Assembly (NCBI GenBank): GCA_021297895.1
Contig: JAJTHN010000022.1
Location: 1 to 64,000, forward strand
DNA length: 64,000 bases
Direction of reading: 5' to 3'
Source: Phycisphaeraceae bacterium
GTDB lineage: Bacteria; Planctomycetota; Phycisphaerae; Phycisphaerales; UBA1924
Position numbers and translations under genes: made by a program. The notes beneath the pieces are model-generated. The model saw only the letters and a list, made by a program, of their open reading frames with translations, was not told where the DNA came from and ran no database searches. Positions 8,538-16,888 of the stretch are shown here, one piece after another (the first letter of the stretch is position 1; each line of letters begins with the position of its first letter).

Positions 8538-10214
8538 ATGCGGATCCGCAAGAAGCTCATCGTCCTTCACACGCTCTTCTCGATCATCCTTGCGGTTGTG
8601 CTCGTGGTGGCGATGAAGCCCACGCTCGATCGCATCATCGATCAGGCCGAAGTCCACGAAGCGCGCCTGGCCATCGCGCTCGTGCGTGCCCAACTCGGAG
8701 CAACCCGGACGCTTCAGCCGGGGCCGGAGGCCCACCAGCGCCTCATCAACGAGCTCGCCCCGACGCTCCCGGAGGGCGTCCGGCTTCAGGCCGGGACCGG
8801 CGAACTGCTGGGCGTCAACGCCGTCGCGCTCGCCGAGGCCCGCGCGACACCCGGCCAAGCGGTGGAGTTCCGCCTGAGTCCGATCTCGGGTCCGGATACG
8901 GGACTGCTCACGCCCCCGGGCTACAACGCCGCGGTGCTCATCGACCCGGTCGACGGTTCGGCATTCGTCGCGAGCGTGTACCTGCGAGAGTCGCGTGCCA
9001 GCGTCCTTCGGCTGTACGTCGTCATGACCGTTGCACTGCTCGGCGTTTACGCGCTGATTGCTCTGGCTCTGGAGGTCCTCGTCCTTCCCCAGCACGTGTA
9101 CGGCCCAATTCGCAGGCTGCTCAACGCCGACGAGGCCGTTCGAACGGGATTCGTTGCGGAGGAACTCATCGATGAGCGCACCATCCCAGCGGACGAACTC
9201 GGCGAGATCATGCGTTCGCGCAACCGGACCGTGCGCGATCTGCGTCGCCACGAGACTCAGCTCGCCAGAGCCCTGAAGGAACTGGAGACCACCGCGACCG
9301 ATCTGCAGCGAAAGAACCACTTGCTCGAAACAGCTCGGCGGAATCTCGCCGACGCGGACCGACTGGCGAGCCTGGGCATGATGAGCGCGGGCCTTGCTCA
9401 CGAGATGAACACGCCGCTGGCGGTGGTCAAGGGGCTCGTCGAGAAACTGCGTGCGCAGGGCGGACACCTCGATGACGCCGAGGCTCAATTGCTGCTCAGG
9501 GTCACCGGCAGGCTGGAACGACTGAGCGACAGCCTGCTGGACTTCGCCCGCGTCCGCCCGCCAAAGGCCGTGAGCACGAATCTTCGCTCGCTCGTGGATG
9601 AAGCATGGACACTGGTCGGGCTCGATCGCGATGTGCCGCGGGCCGAGTTTCTCAATGAGATCGACTCGACTACGCAGGTCCCATGCGATCCGGATCGGAT
9701 GCTCCAGGTGTTCGTGAACCTGCTTCGAAACGCCGCGGAGGCCACCCAGATCGGCGCCCGCGGCAGTGTCGGCCGGCTCGATGAGCCGGCTCCGGGTCCG
9801 CGCGAGCCGCGGGTCGAAGCCCGTGCGCAAGGTCTGACGCGTGACGGTCGATGCTGGATCACCGTCACCATTCGCGACAACGGCCCGGGGCTCGACCCCG
9901 CGGTGCTCGCGCGACTCTTTGAGCCTTTCGCGAGCACCAAACTCGATTCCCGCGGCACCGGTCTGGGTCTGGCCGTGAGCGAGGGCATCGTTCGGGAGCA
10001 TGGCGGACTCCTCATTGCCCGAAACGCCGCGACGGCCGACCCGACGGCGCACTCCGGCCACGGCGACACGCCCGCCACGGGTGCCATTTTCGAGATCTTG
10101 CTGCCACTGGGTGGCGAAGGGCGGGGCGAAACCCTTCGTCCACCAGATCCCGTACACTCCCAAACTCCGCCCGTGCCACTCAATGCGGGCGAAGCCTTCA
10201 CCGAGCACCGATGA
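8538..10214 (+). CDS. membrane sensor histidine kinase
   Basis: A 558-residue sensor kinase. The N-terminus has a membrane segment at about residues 9-28 and a second at about 158-180, bracketing a periplasmic sensor of roughly 130 residues. A HAMP-like linker and coiled coil lead to the H-box SAGLAHEMNTPLAVVKG with phosphoacceptor His288. The ATPase domain shows the N-box FVNLLRNAAEAT, the G1 box DNGPGLDP and the G2 box GTGLGLAVSEG. The signal sensed is unknown. The 3' end overlaps the response-regulator start by 4 bp (ATGA), so the two are translationally coupled. ATG 8538 begins at the first membrane segment; the frame is open upstream, so a proline-rich N-terminal extension from a TTG or GTG codon cannot be excluded. 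Confidence 0.85.
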   Translation: MRIRKKLIVLHTLFSIILAVVLVVAMKPTLDRIIDQAEVHEARLAIALVRAQLGATRTLQPGPEAHQRLINELAPTLPEGVRLQAGTGELLGVNAVALAEARATPGQAVEFRLSPISGPDTGLLTPPGYNAAVLIDPVDGSAFVASVYLRESRASVLRLYVVMTVALLGVYALIALALEVLVLPQHVYGPIRRLLNADEAVRTGFVAEELIDERTIPADELGEIMRSRNRTVRDLRRHETQLARALKELETTATDLQRKNHLLETARRNLADADRLASLGMMSAGLAHEMNTPLAVVKGLVEKLRAQGGHLDDAEAQLLLRVTGRLERLSDSLLDFARVRPPKAVSTNLRSLVDEAWTLVGLDRDVPRAEFLNEIDSTTQVPCDPDRMLQVFVNLLRNAAEATQIGARGSVGRLDEPAPGPREPRVEARAQGLTRDGRCWITVTIRDNGPGLDPAVLARLFEPFASTKLDSRGTGLGLAVSEGIVREHGGLLIARNAATADPTAHSGHGDTPATGAIFEILLPLGGEGRGETLRPPDPVHSQTPPVPLNAGEAFTEHR

Positions 10215-10921
10215 GCCCGCAGCACGAACACCAGCCCGGCACACCCGACGACCGCGCTCCTTCAATCGCCAGAGGTAGCGATGCGAACGCGCCGATCCCG
10301 CCGCTGCGAATCGTCGCCCTTGATGATGACGCGGACTTCCGCCAGTACCTTTCGGCCCTGCTGAGCTCTCCGAGCGCGTGCGTAACGCCGCCGGGTGTGC
10401 ACGATGTGCGCACGTGCAGCACTCCCGATGAACTGCTTGCGGCGTGCACCGAGCAGCTGCCGGATGTCGTGCTGCTGGACATGAAGATGGGCCGGGCATC
10501 CGGAGAGGATGTTCTGGTGGAGCTGCGCAAGCGCTGGCCGCGGATGTGCGTCATCGTGATCACCGGCTTCCCATCGATGGACTCCATGCGGCAGACGTTT
10601 CAGCAGAACGTCTTCGACTACCTGGCCAAGCCGTTCTCGATCGCCGACCTGAACAACAGCCTCCGCGCGGCGGTCGCCAAACTCGGTCTTGGACAGCGGC
10701 CGCAGGATCGGCTGCGCATCGAACTTGGCCGCCAGCTCCGCCTGGCACGCACCGAGCGCGACTGGACACTCAAGGAACTCAGCGAGGCCTCTGGCATCAG
10801 CATCAGCCAGTTGAGCAGCATCGAGCGCGGTGCGCACCTGCCCAGCCTCGAATCGCTCGTGGATATCGCCCGAGCGCTCGAGAAGCAGCCCAGCGCATGG
10901 TTGATCGCCGCGGGGCTGTGA
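10211..10921 (+). CDS. response regulator fused to XRE-type HTH
   Basis: A 236-residue protein with a receiver domain (residues about 32-155) and a C-terminal Cro/C1-type helix-turn-helix (about 172-235). The receiver keeps the acidic cluster DDDAD, the phosphoacceptor Asp90 in VLLDMKMG, the Thr of VITGF and the Lys of YLAKPF. The HTH reads WTLKELSEASGISISQLSSI followed by ERG, typical of XRE repressors. Most response regulators carry winged-helix, LuxR or Fis-type outputs, so the XRE output is uncommon. It overlaps the kinase gene by 4 bp and is very likely its partner. The target genes are not obvious; the next gene is on the opposite strand. Confidence 0.88.
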   Translation: MSPQHEHQPGTPDDRAPSIARGSDANAPIPPLRIVALDDDADFRQYLSALLSSPSACVTPPGVHDVRTCSTPDELLAACTEQLPDVVLLDMKMGRASGEDVLVELRKRWPRMCVIVITGFPSMDSMRQTFQQNVFDYLAKPFSIADLNNSLRAAVAKLGLGQRPQDRLRIELGRQLRLARTERDWTLKELSEASGISISQLSSIERGAHLPSLESLVDIARALEKQPSAWLIAAGL

Positions 10922-10951
10922 TGACCCGTCCGTCGCTCCGCACGCGAGCGA

Positions 10952-11860
10952 TCAGACGAAGTGCCGCGACCAGATCGGACCCAGTCGGCGGATCTCATAC
11001 GGATCGATCCGGTCCTTGCTCGTCCAGATCGCCAGTCCGAGCGCATCGTGGGCAGCGCTCGGAGCGCCGCGCAACGCTGACACATCGCGGATCGCGTGCT
11101 CGATCAGCCGGGCCGCGGCGTCCGCCGACGCCCGGAGGTTGCCGATGATCTCCGAAAGCAGCGACTGGCCCGATGCAACGGACCGCTCGCGCCAGCAGTC
11201 GTAGTCCGTTGGCAGCGCGACAAGGGCATACGCCATCTCGGCTTCGCGCACCAAACGAGCCTCGGGCAGCGCGGTCATGCCCACGACGTCCGCACCGAGC
11301 GTGCGATGCATCACGCTCTCCGCTCTCGTGCTGAACGACGGCCCGTCGATGCACACGTACGTTCCGCCGTTGCGCACGGCAATCCCAACGCCCTGACCAT
11401 CGGTCGCCGCGGCCATCAGCCAGGAGCGCATCTGTGCACACGTCGGCTCGGCAAATTCCACGTGAACGGCCGCTCGGTCAAAGAAGGTGCGGTTGTGCCC
11501 GCGCGAGCCCGTGCCGCTCGTTCGGTCGATGAACTGATCTACAAGCATGACGCCGCCCGGCCTTACCTCCTCGCGGAGCGAACCCACGGCTCCCGTGGCG
11601 ATCACGTGCGTCACGCCGAGCGACTTGAGCGCCCAGATATTGGCGCGATACGGAACTTCGTGAGGCGGGATGACGTGGCCCTCGCCATGTCGCTTGAGAA
11701 TCGCCACGCCAACCCCGCTCCCGGCGATAGTGCCCACCGCGATCGGGGCACTGGTGGGACCAAAGGGTGTGTCCAATCGCACCAACTCTGCCCCCAAAAG
11801 CAACCCACTCTCAGAAAGCCGGTGTTCGAGTCCACTACCGCCGATGATCGCGATCCGCAT
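10952..11860 (-). CDS. mtnP: methylthioadenosine phosphorylase family protein
   Basis: A 302-residue purine-nucleoside phosphorylase of the MTAP type, which splits 5'-substituted adenosines with phosphate into adenine and a 5-substituted ribose-1-phosphate. Visible motifs are GGSGL for the phosphate loop, RANIWALKSLG, VDQFIDRTSGTGSRGHNRTFF, GPSFSTRAES, VVGMTALPEARLVREAE and PTDYDCW; the Asp pair of TDYD marks adenine rather than 6-oxopurine specificity. A good ribosome site (AGAGGTAG) precedes ATG 11860. It is divergent from arsM across 189 bp. The usual role is methionine salvage. Next to an ArsM-ArsS operon it may instead or also remove adenine from the 5'-deoxy-5'-dimethylarsinoyl-adenosine made by ArsS; this is inference from position. 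Confidence 0.88.
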   Translation of the reverse strand: MRIAIIGGSGLEHRLSESGLLLGAELVRLDTPFGPTSAPIAVGTIAGSGVGVAILKRHGEGHVIPPHEVPYRANIWALKSLGVTHVIATGAVGSLREEVRPGGVMLVDQFIDRTSGTGSRGHNRTFFDRAAVHVEFAEPTCAQMRSWLMAAATDGQGVGIAVRNGGTYVCIDGPSFSTRAESVMHRTLGADVVGMTALPEARLVREAEMAYALVALPTDYDCWRERSVASGQSLLSEIIGNLRASADAAARLIEHAIRDVSALRGAPSAAHDALGLAIWTSKDRIDPYEIRRLGPIWSRHFV

Positions 11861-11938
11861 GACTACCTCTTTTCGGTGACGACTCGTCTCAGGTGGACCC
11901 TCGAAACCCTCGACTTGGCCCAACCCCGCGCACCTAGA

Positions 11939-11966
11939 GGAATAGGCGGGGACAGAACCCTATTCC
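11939..11966. promoter_or_regulatory. inverted repeat in divergent mtnP/arsM promoter region
   Basis: GGAATAGG at 11939-11946 and CCTATTCC at 11959-11966 are perfect inverted copies with 12 nt between, so their centres are two helical turns apart. The site is 79 bp from the mtnP start and 84 bp from the arsM start. It could be an operator for a dimeric repressor or a short RNA stem-loop. No ArsR gene is in the window. Confidence 0.45.
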
Positions 11967-12049
11967 CCATAAGGATGACACCGTCACACCGCATCGGACT
12001 GACGATCAGCCGGTGAGGTGGACGCACACTCGACCTTCGGAGCACACCA

Positions 12050-13264
12050 ATGTCCCCAGCCGCACAGGCCGCCGCCAACAACTCGACCTCCGTTGAACCT
12101 CGATCAGGACTGGAGCACGCAGTCAGAACGCGTTATGCCAGTGCATCGCGAGTCGCGGAGGCTGCGTTGTGTTGCCCGACGATCAACTACGACCGATCGT
12201 TGCTCTCGGTTCTCCCGGCAGAGATCATCGAAAAAGACTACGGCTGCGGCGACCCGACACGCTATGTGCAGGCCAGCGAAACCGTCGTGGATCTTGGCTC
12301 CGGCGGCGGCAAGATCTGCTACATGCTCTCGCAGAAAGTCGGTGCTGCCGGGAGCGTCATCGGTGTGGACTTCAACGACCCCATGCTCGCGCTCGCACGC
12401 AAGTACCAGCACCAGATCGCCGGAAAGATCGGCTGGAACAACACCCGCTTTGTCAAGGCCCGCATTCAGGACATGGGACTCGACCTGGATGCGCTGGAGC
12501 GCTGGATCACCGAGCACCCTGTTCGTTCGCTCGATGACATCGACGCGCTGGAGGCCCACAAGCGTCACCTTCGCGCGACGGCGCCGGCGGTGGCGGAAGG
12601 CGTGGCGGACGTCGTCGTCTCGAACTGCGTGCTGAATCTTGTCGCGACCGAGGAGAAGGACCGGCTCTTCGCCGAGATCTTCCGTGTGCTGCGAAAGGGC
12701 GGCCGAGCCGTGATCAGCGACATCGTCTGCGACGAGACGCCATCCGAGGCCATGCGGAGCGACCCCGATCTCTGGAGCGGCTGCATCTCCGGTGCGTTCC
12801 GTGAGGACGAGTTTCTCACGCGATTCGAGCTCGCCGGCTTTCACGGCATCGAGATCCTCGATCGCGCCGCCGAGCCCTGGCAGGTCATCGATGGCATCGA
12901 ATTCCGCTCCATGACCGTCCGCGCGTTCAAGGGCAAGCAGGGTCCGTGCTTCGAGCACAACCAAGCCGTCGTGTACAAGGGCCCGTGGAAGAAGGTCATC
13001 GATGACGACGGGCACACGCTCGTTCGCGGCGAGCGAATGGCGGTCTGCGACAAGACCTTCAAGATCCTCACCAACGACCACGGCCCGTACTCGGGGCAGG
13101 TCCTTGGGATCGAGCCCCGCACGGCGGTGGATCCTGCGGACGCCAAGCCCTTCGCTTGCAACACCCAGGCTCGACGCGATCCGCGCCAGACCAAGGGTCT
13201 GAACTACCGCGAGAACATCGCGCCGTCCAGCGACGTTTGCTGCACCGACGGGACCTGCTGCTGA
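12050..13264 (+). CDS. arsM: arsenite S-adenosylmethionine methyltransferase
   Basis: ArsM adds methyl groups from SAM to As(III), giving mono- and dimethylarsenite. The 404-residue product has SAM motif I VVDLGSGGGKICYML and acidic GVDFNDPM. Cysteines at 41/42, 66 (YGCGDP), 193 (SNCVLNL) and 245 (SGCISG) match in order and spacing the four arsenic-binding cysteines of characterised ArsM enzymes. The C-terminus carries further cysteines (CCTDGTCC), as in many ArsM proteins. It starts an operon whose next members are an aquaporin and ArsS, and is divergent from the MTAP homologue. The start is ATG 12050; no strong ribosome site is seen. Identity as an arsenic enzyme is strongly supported by ArsS two genes downstream. 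Confidence 0.9.
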   Translation: MSPAAQAAANNSTSVEPRSGLEHAVRTRYASASRVAEAALCCPTINYDRSLLSVLPAEIIEKDYGCGDPTRYVQASETVVDLGSGGGKICYMLSQKVGAAGSVIGVDFNDPMLALARKYQHQIAGKIGWNNTRFVKARIQDMGLDLDALERWITEHPVRSLDDIDALEAHKRHLRATAPAVAEGVADVVVSNCVLNLVATEEKDRLFAEIFRVLRKGGRAVISDIVCDETPSEAMRSDPDLWSGCISGAFREDEFLTRFELAGFHGIEILDRAAEPWQVIDGIEFRSMTVRAFKGKQGPCFEHNQAVVYKGPWKKVIDDDGHTLVRGERMAVCDKTFKILTNDHGPYSGQVLGIEPRTAVDPADAKPFACNTQARRDPRQTKGLNYRENIAPSSDVCCTDGTCC

Positions 13265-13330
13265 TCGTCACGCCCTGCTCCCGCCGGAACTGAATCCAAG
13301 ACAGCCACCTTGATCAAGGTCGACTCCCCC

Positions 13331-14044
13331 ATGAAGCAACGCATCGCCAATGAAGTGATCGGGACCTTCGTTCTCTGCTTCGGCGGGACCGGTGCGATCG
13401 TCGTGAACAACGTGTCCGGCGGAGCCATCACGCATCCGGGAGTTGCGTTGACATTCGGCCTGGTCGTGGCCGCGGCGATTCTGGCCTTCGGCGCGACCAG
13501 CGGCGCACACTTCAATCCCGCTGTGACGGTCGCGCTCTGGCTCGATGCCAAGGTGGCCGGTCGCTCGGTGCTGCCTCAGATCGTCGCGCAGTGCTGCGGT
13601 GCGATCGCCGCTTCGCTGCTGCTGCGAGCACTGTTCCCCGCCGCGACCACGCTCGGGCAGACAATGCCTGTCGCCGGCGTGTGGCAGTCGTTCGTGCTTG
13701 AAGTCACGCTGACCTTCATTCTGCTGCTGACGATTCTTCGGGTTGCGGCCGTGCCCGGGGCGAGCTCGCTCGTAACGGCGATCGCGGTCGGGGCGGTGGT
13801 CGCGCTGGAGGCGATGTTTGCCGGGCCGATGTGCGGAGCGTCGATGAATCCCGCCCGCTCGCTTGGCCCCGCGGTCGTGTCCGGCCAGCTCGAAAGCCTC
13901 TGGATCTATCTCTCCGCGCCGCCGCTCGGCGCCGCCGCGGGTGTTCTGATCGACAGACTTTTTCTGCGAGAAGTACCGCCAGCGCCGTCCGCGATCGAGC
14001 CCGCTCCTTCGCCCGCCGTTCGCCCTCTGGAGTCCCTGGCATGA
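13331..14044 (+). CDS. aquaporin/MIP channel with wide selectivity filter
   Basis: A 237-residue major intrinsic protein with six membrane segments and two NPA boxes (HFNPAVT, N62; SMNPARS, N173). Aligned by eye to E. coli AqpZ, the four filter positions are Phe42, Ala161, Ala170 and Arg176. AqpZ has Phe, His, Thr, Arg, so the two small alanines should widen the pore enough for neutral solutes such as As(OH)3 or glycerol. It lies between arsM and arsS, 66 bp after arsM, and overlaps arsS by 4 bp. The likely role is arsenite entry or exit, or glycerol supply for arsenosugars; this is inference. ATG 13331 was chosen over TTG 13310. Confidence 0.9.
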   Translation: MKQRIANEVIGTFVLCFGGTGAIVVNNVSGGAITHPGVALTFGLVVAAAILAFGATSGAHFNPAVTVALWLDAKVAGRSVLPQIVAQCCGAIAASLLLRALFPAATTLGQTMPVAGVWQSFVLEVTLTFILLLTILRVAAVPGASSLVTAIAVGAVVALEAMFAGPMCGASMNPARSLGPAVVSGQLESLWIYLSAPPLGAAAGVLIDRLFLREVPPAPSAIEPAPSPAVRPLESLA

Positions 14045-15138
14045 GCCTCCGAGACACCCACGCCGAGGACTGTTGCTCGCACGAGTCGCCGTGCGGGGAT
14101 TCATCGCACGCCGCCTCACCACCGCCACCTGCCTCACCCGTCCGGCTCACGCTCGACGGCTGCCCGTCGTTCGAGCCCAATGAGTTCGACCTCGCCATCG
14201 CGCGACATACCGGTTCCATGCTGCGAGCGATGGACATCCGGACTGTGCAGCTGAACGTCGGCCTGCGATGCAATCTCGCGTGCCATCACTGCCATGTCGA
14301 GAGCGGTCCGAAGCGAAACGAGGAGATGTCCTGGGATGTCATGCTCGATGCGCTCGAGGTGGCCCAGCGAGCCGGTGCACGCACGATCGACATCACCGGC
14401 GGCGCGCCGGAGATGAACCCCTGCTTCAAGCCGCTCGTCGCGCGCGCTCGCTCGATGCGCTTCGAGGTCATTGTCCGGACAAATCTGACGATCGTTCTCG
14501 AGCCGGGCTATGCGGATCTTCCCGAGTTTTTCCGATCACACAACGTGCACCTGGTCGCGTCGCTGCCCTGCTATCTCGAAGTCAACGTCGATCGCCAGCG
14601 GGGCAGGCATGTCTACGCCGAGAGCATCGAGGTCATCCGCCGGCTCAACGCGCTCGGCTTCGGCATCATGCCCGACCTCGAGCTCGACCTCGTGTACAAC
14701 CCGGGCGGCCCGTCGCTCCCGCCCGATCAGCATGCGCTCGAGCGGGATTATCGACGCGAGCTCGAGCGTCAGTTCGGCCTCAAGTTCACGCGGCTCTACA
14801 CGATCACCAACATGCCCATTGGCCGATTCCAGCGCGACCTGGAGCGCGCCGGAAGGGCCGACGCATACCTGAGCAAGCTCCGCAACGCCTTCAATCCGTC
14901 GACGATCGATGCTCTGATGTGCCGGCATCAGATTCACGTCGCCTACGACGGCACGCTCAGCGACTGCGACTTCAACTTCGCTCTCAAGCTCGGCGTGAAC
15001 GGAACGAGCTCCAAGGTCCGCGACCTTCTGCGGCCCGAAGTGCTCCACACTCTCACGACCCGCCCGATCGCGACCGCCCCCCACTGCTTCGCCTGCACCG
15101 CAGGCTGCGGCAGTTCCTGTACCGGCTCCCTGACCTGA
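14041..15138 (+). CDS. arsS: radical SAM enzyme of arsenosugar synthesis
   Basis: A 365-residue radical-SAM protein. Cys77, Cys81 and Cys84 in CNLACHHC bind the 4Fe-4S cluster. ITGGAPEMNP follows as the SAM-contact strand. The C-terminus ends with HCFACTAGCGSSCTG, the cysteine-rich tail of the ArsS family. In cyanobacteria ArsS is reported to transfer the 5'-deoxyadenosyl group of SAM to dimethylarsenite, giving the nucleoside precursor of arsenosugars. Some family members are selenoproteins; here the positions are plain cysteine codons. The Cys/His-rich N-terminus (EDCCSHESPCGDSSH) is a possible extra metal or arsenic site. Its ATG overlaps the aquaporin stop (ATGA), so the two are coupled. 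Confidence 0.9.
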   Translation: MSLRDTHAEDCCSHESPCGDSSHAASPPPPASPVRLTLDGCPSFEPNEFDLAIARHTGSMLRAMDIRTVQLNVGLRCNLACHHCHVESGPKRNEEMSWDVMLDALEVAQRAGARTIDITGGAPEMNPCFKPLVARARSMRFEVIVRTNLTIVLEPGYADLPEFFRSHNVHLVASLPCYLEVNVDRQRGRHVYAESIEVIRRLNALGFGIMPDLELDLVYNPGGPSLPPDQHALERDYRRELERQFGLKFTRLYTITNMPIGRFQRDLERAGRADAYLSKLRNAFNPSTIDALMCRHQIHVAYDGTLSDCDFNFALKLGVNGTSSKVRDLLRPEVLHTLTTRPIATAPHCFACTAGCGSSCTGSLT

Positions 15139-15195
15139 CGCACGTTGCCTCAGCAAGCACCCTCCCACTCGCGACTGCCTTCGCCCCCGACCACC

Positions 15196-16854
15196 ATGAA
15201 CACACCAGTCGCACCGGCAATGGTCGGAACCGCATCGCGATCGGCGCAGTCGACGCGTCAAGTACTCCGCGTTGTCCTGTGGGCGCTGATCATCGTCGCC
15301 GCGTTTGTGATTCTGCGCTCGCTTCCGATCAGCGCCGGGTTGGACCTGCTCCAGCGAAAGGTCACCGCATTCGGTCCGTGGGGACCGATCATCTTCGGCG
15401 TTGCGTACTTCCTCGCGGCGGTCCTTTTCGTCCCGGGGTCGGCGCTCACGCTCGCAGCGGGCGCGATCTTCGGCATCCCCGGAGGATTCGCGACCGTGTC
15501 GATCGCTTCCACGGCCGCGGCGGGCACATCCTTCCTGATCGCTCGATACCTCGCGAGGGACAAGGTCCGCGCCCTGGCCGACAGCAACCGCACGTTCGGT
15601 GCCATCGATCGCGCGATCGCGCAGGGCGGGTGGCGCATCATCGCGCTGCTACGGCTCTCACCGGCGGTGCCGTTCTCGCTGGGCAACTACCTCTATGGCC
15701 TGACCCCCGTGAAGTTCTGGCCGTATGTCATCGCCTCGTGGATCGCCATGATGCCGGGGAGCTTTCTGTACGTGTATCTCGGCTTTGTCGGCAGAACCGC
15801 GGCGGGCGCCGCGTCGTCCGCCGCGCCCGCGGGACGCAACGTGTGGCAGTACGTGCTGCTGGCCGCGGGCCTGCTTGCCACCGTCGCCGTCAGCGTTTAC
15901 GTGACACGACTCGCACGAAAGGCCCTGAAGGAGACCGCCTTGACAAAACCCGCGGCCAGCAATGAAGAGACACAGGCTCCCGCCGCGAAACCCGCGGCTC
16001 GCGCCCGTTCGCTCGTCGGTCTGGGTGCGGTCGCCGCGCTCGCCGTTGGCCTGGCGGCGTGCGCTCATATCGCAAAGCCGCGCCTCGCTGGGCTCTTCGG
16101 CCCACCAAAGGCCACGCTCACGGAGGCTTATGCCGACACGACCGCGACGGGCACGTTCGATCACTCGGCGCTCGATCGAGTCCTCAAAACGCACGTGCGC
16201 GACGGCGGCTTCGTCGACTACGCCGCGCTCGCCGGAGATTCGGCGCAGCTGGATGCGTACATCGCCTCGCTCGCGAACGCCACGCCCGACGGCCTCAGCC
16301 GTGATGAGCGACTCGCCCTGCTGATCAACGCCTACAACGCCTTCACACTCAGGCTCATTCTCGATCACGCCCCCGTCGCCTCGATCCGGGACATCCCGGC
16401 GGAGAAGAGATGGAAGGCGGTCCGTTGGAACCTCGCCGGCACGCTCTACAGCCTTGATCAGATCGAGCATGAGCAGATCCGTCCGAGGTTCGCCGAGCCC
16501 CGAGTGCACTTCGCGCTCGTGTGTGCCGCCGTGGGCTGCCCTCCACTGCGACAGGGGGCGTACGTCGGCTCGCGGATTCAGGAACAACTGACCGACCAGG
16601 CCGCGTACGTCCATGCGAGCCCGCGCTGGCTGCGACTGGACACGAAAGCCGGCGAACTCCGCCTCACGGCGCTGTACGACTGGTTCGCCGGCGACTTCCT
16701 GCAGCAGGCTCCCACCGTCGCGGCGTTTGCCGCACGATCCTCCCCGGAACTCATGACACTCATCAAGTCGGGCAGAGAGCCACGCGTGACCTTCCTGGAT
16801 TACGACTGGACTCTCAACAGCATCGAGAACGCCGCGCGAGCGACCGCACCTTGA
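15196..16854 (+). CDS. TVP38/DedA-type membrane protein fused to DUF547
   Basis: A 552-residue two-part protein. Residues about 15-235 form a VTT (TVP38/TMEM64, SNARE-associated) membrane domain with the two re-entrant motifs FVPGSALTLAAGAIFG and LRLSPAVPFSLGNYLYG; members of this superfamily include lipid scramblases and DedA transporters. A further hydrophobic segment near residues 275-295 is followed by a DUF547 domain (about 320-545) with LLINAYNAFTLRLILDH and HFALVCAAVGCPPL. DUF547 has no agreed biochemical function. The two domains are usually separate neighbours near arsS genes; here they are one chain. It starts 57 bp after arsS and ends 34 bp before the flavoprotein gene. A role in moving arsenosugar lipids across the membrane is possible but only inferred. 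Confidence 0.82.
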   Translation: MNTPVAPAMVGTASRSAQSTRQVLRVVLWALIIVAAFVILRSLPISAGLDLLQRKVTAFGPWGPIIFGVAYFLAAVLFVPGSALTLAAGAIFGIPGGFATVSIASTAAAGTSFLIARYLARDKVRALADSNRTFGAIDRAIAQGGWRIIALLRLSPAVPFSLGNYLYGLTPVKFWPYVIASWIAMMPGSFLYVYLGFVGRTAAGAASSAAPAGRNVWQYVLLAAGLLATVAVSVYVTRLARKALKETALTKPAASNEETQAPAAKPAARARSLVGLGAVAALAVGLAACAHIAKPRLAGLFGPPKATLTEAYADTTATGTFDHSALDRVLKTHVRDGGFVDYAALAGDSAQLDAYIASLANATPDGLSRDERLALLINAYNAFTLRLILDHAPVASIRDIPAEKRWKAVRWNLAGTLYSLDQIEHEQIRPRFAEPRVHFALVCAAVGCPPLRQGAYVGSRIQEQLTDQAAYVHASPRWLRLDTKAGELRLTALYDWFAGDFLQQAPTVAAFAARSSPELMTLIKSGREPRVTFLDYDWTLNSIENAARATAP

Positions 16855-16888
16855 TCGATGGCACGCCCACATACGACCGAGCACACAC

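Noticed and set aside
8259-10499. Upstream part of a 1285-codon minus-strand frame
   Set aside because: It is antisense to the histidine kinase and regulator genes, has no protein motifs, and the true rsmB start at 8258 has its own -10-like box.
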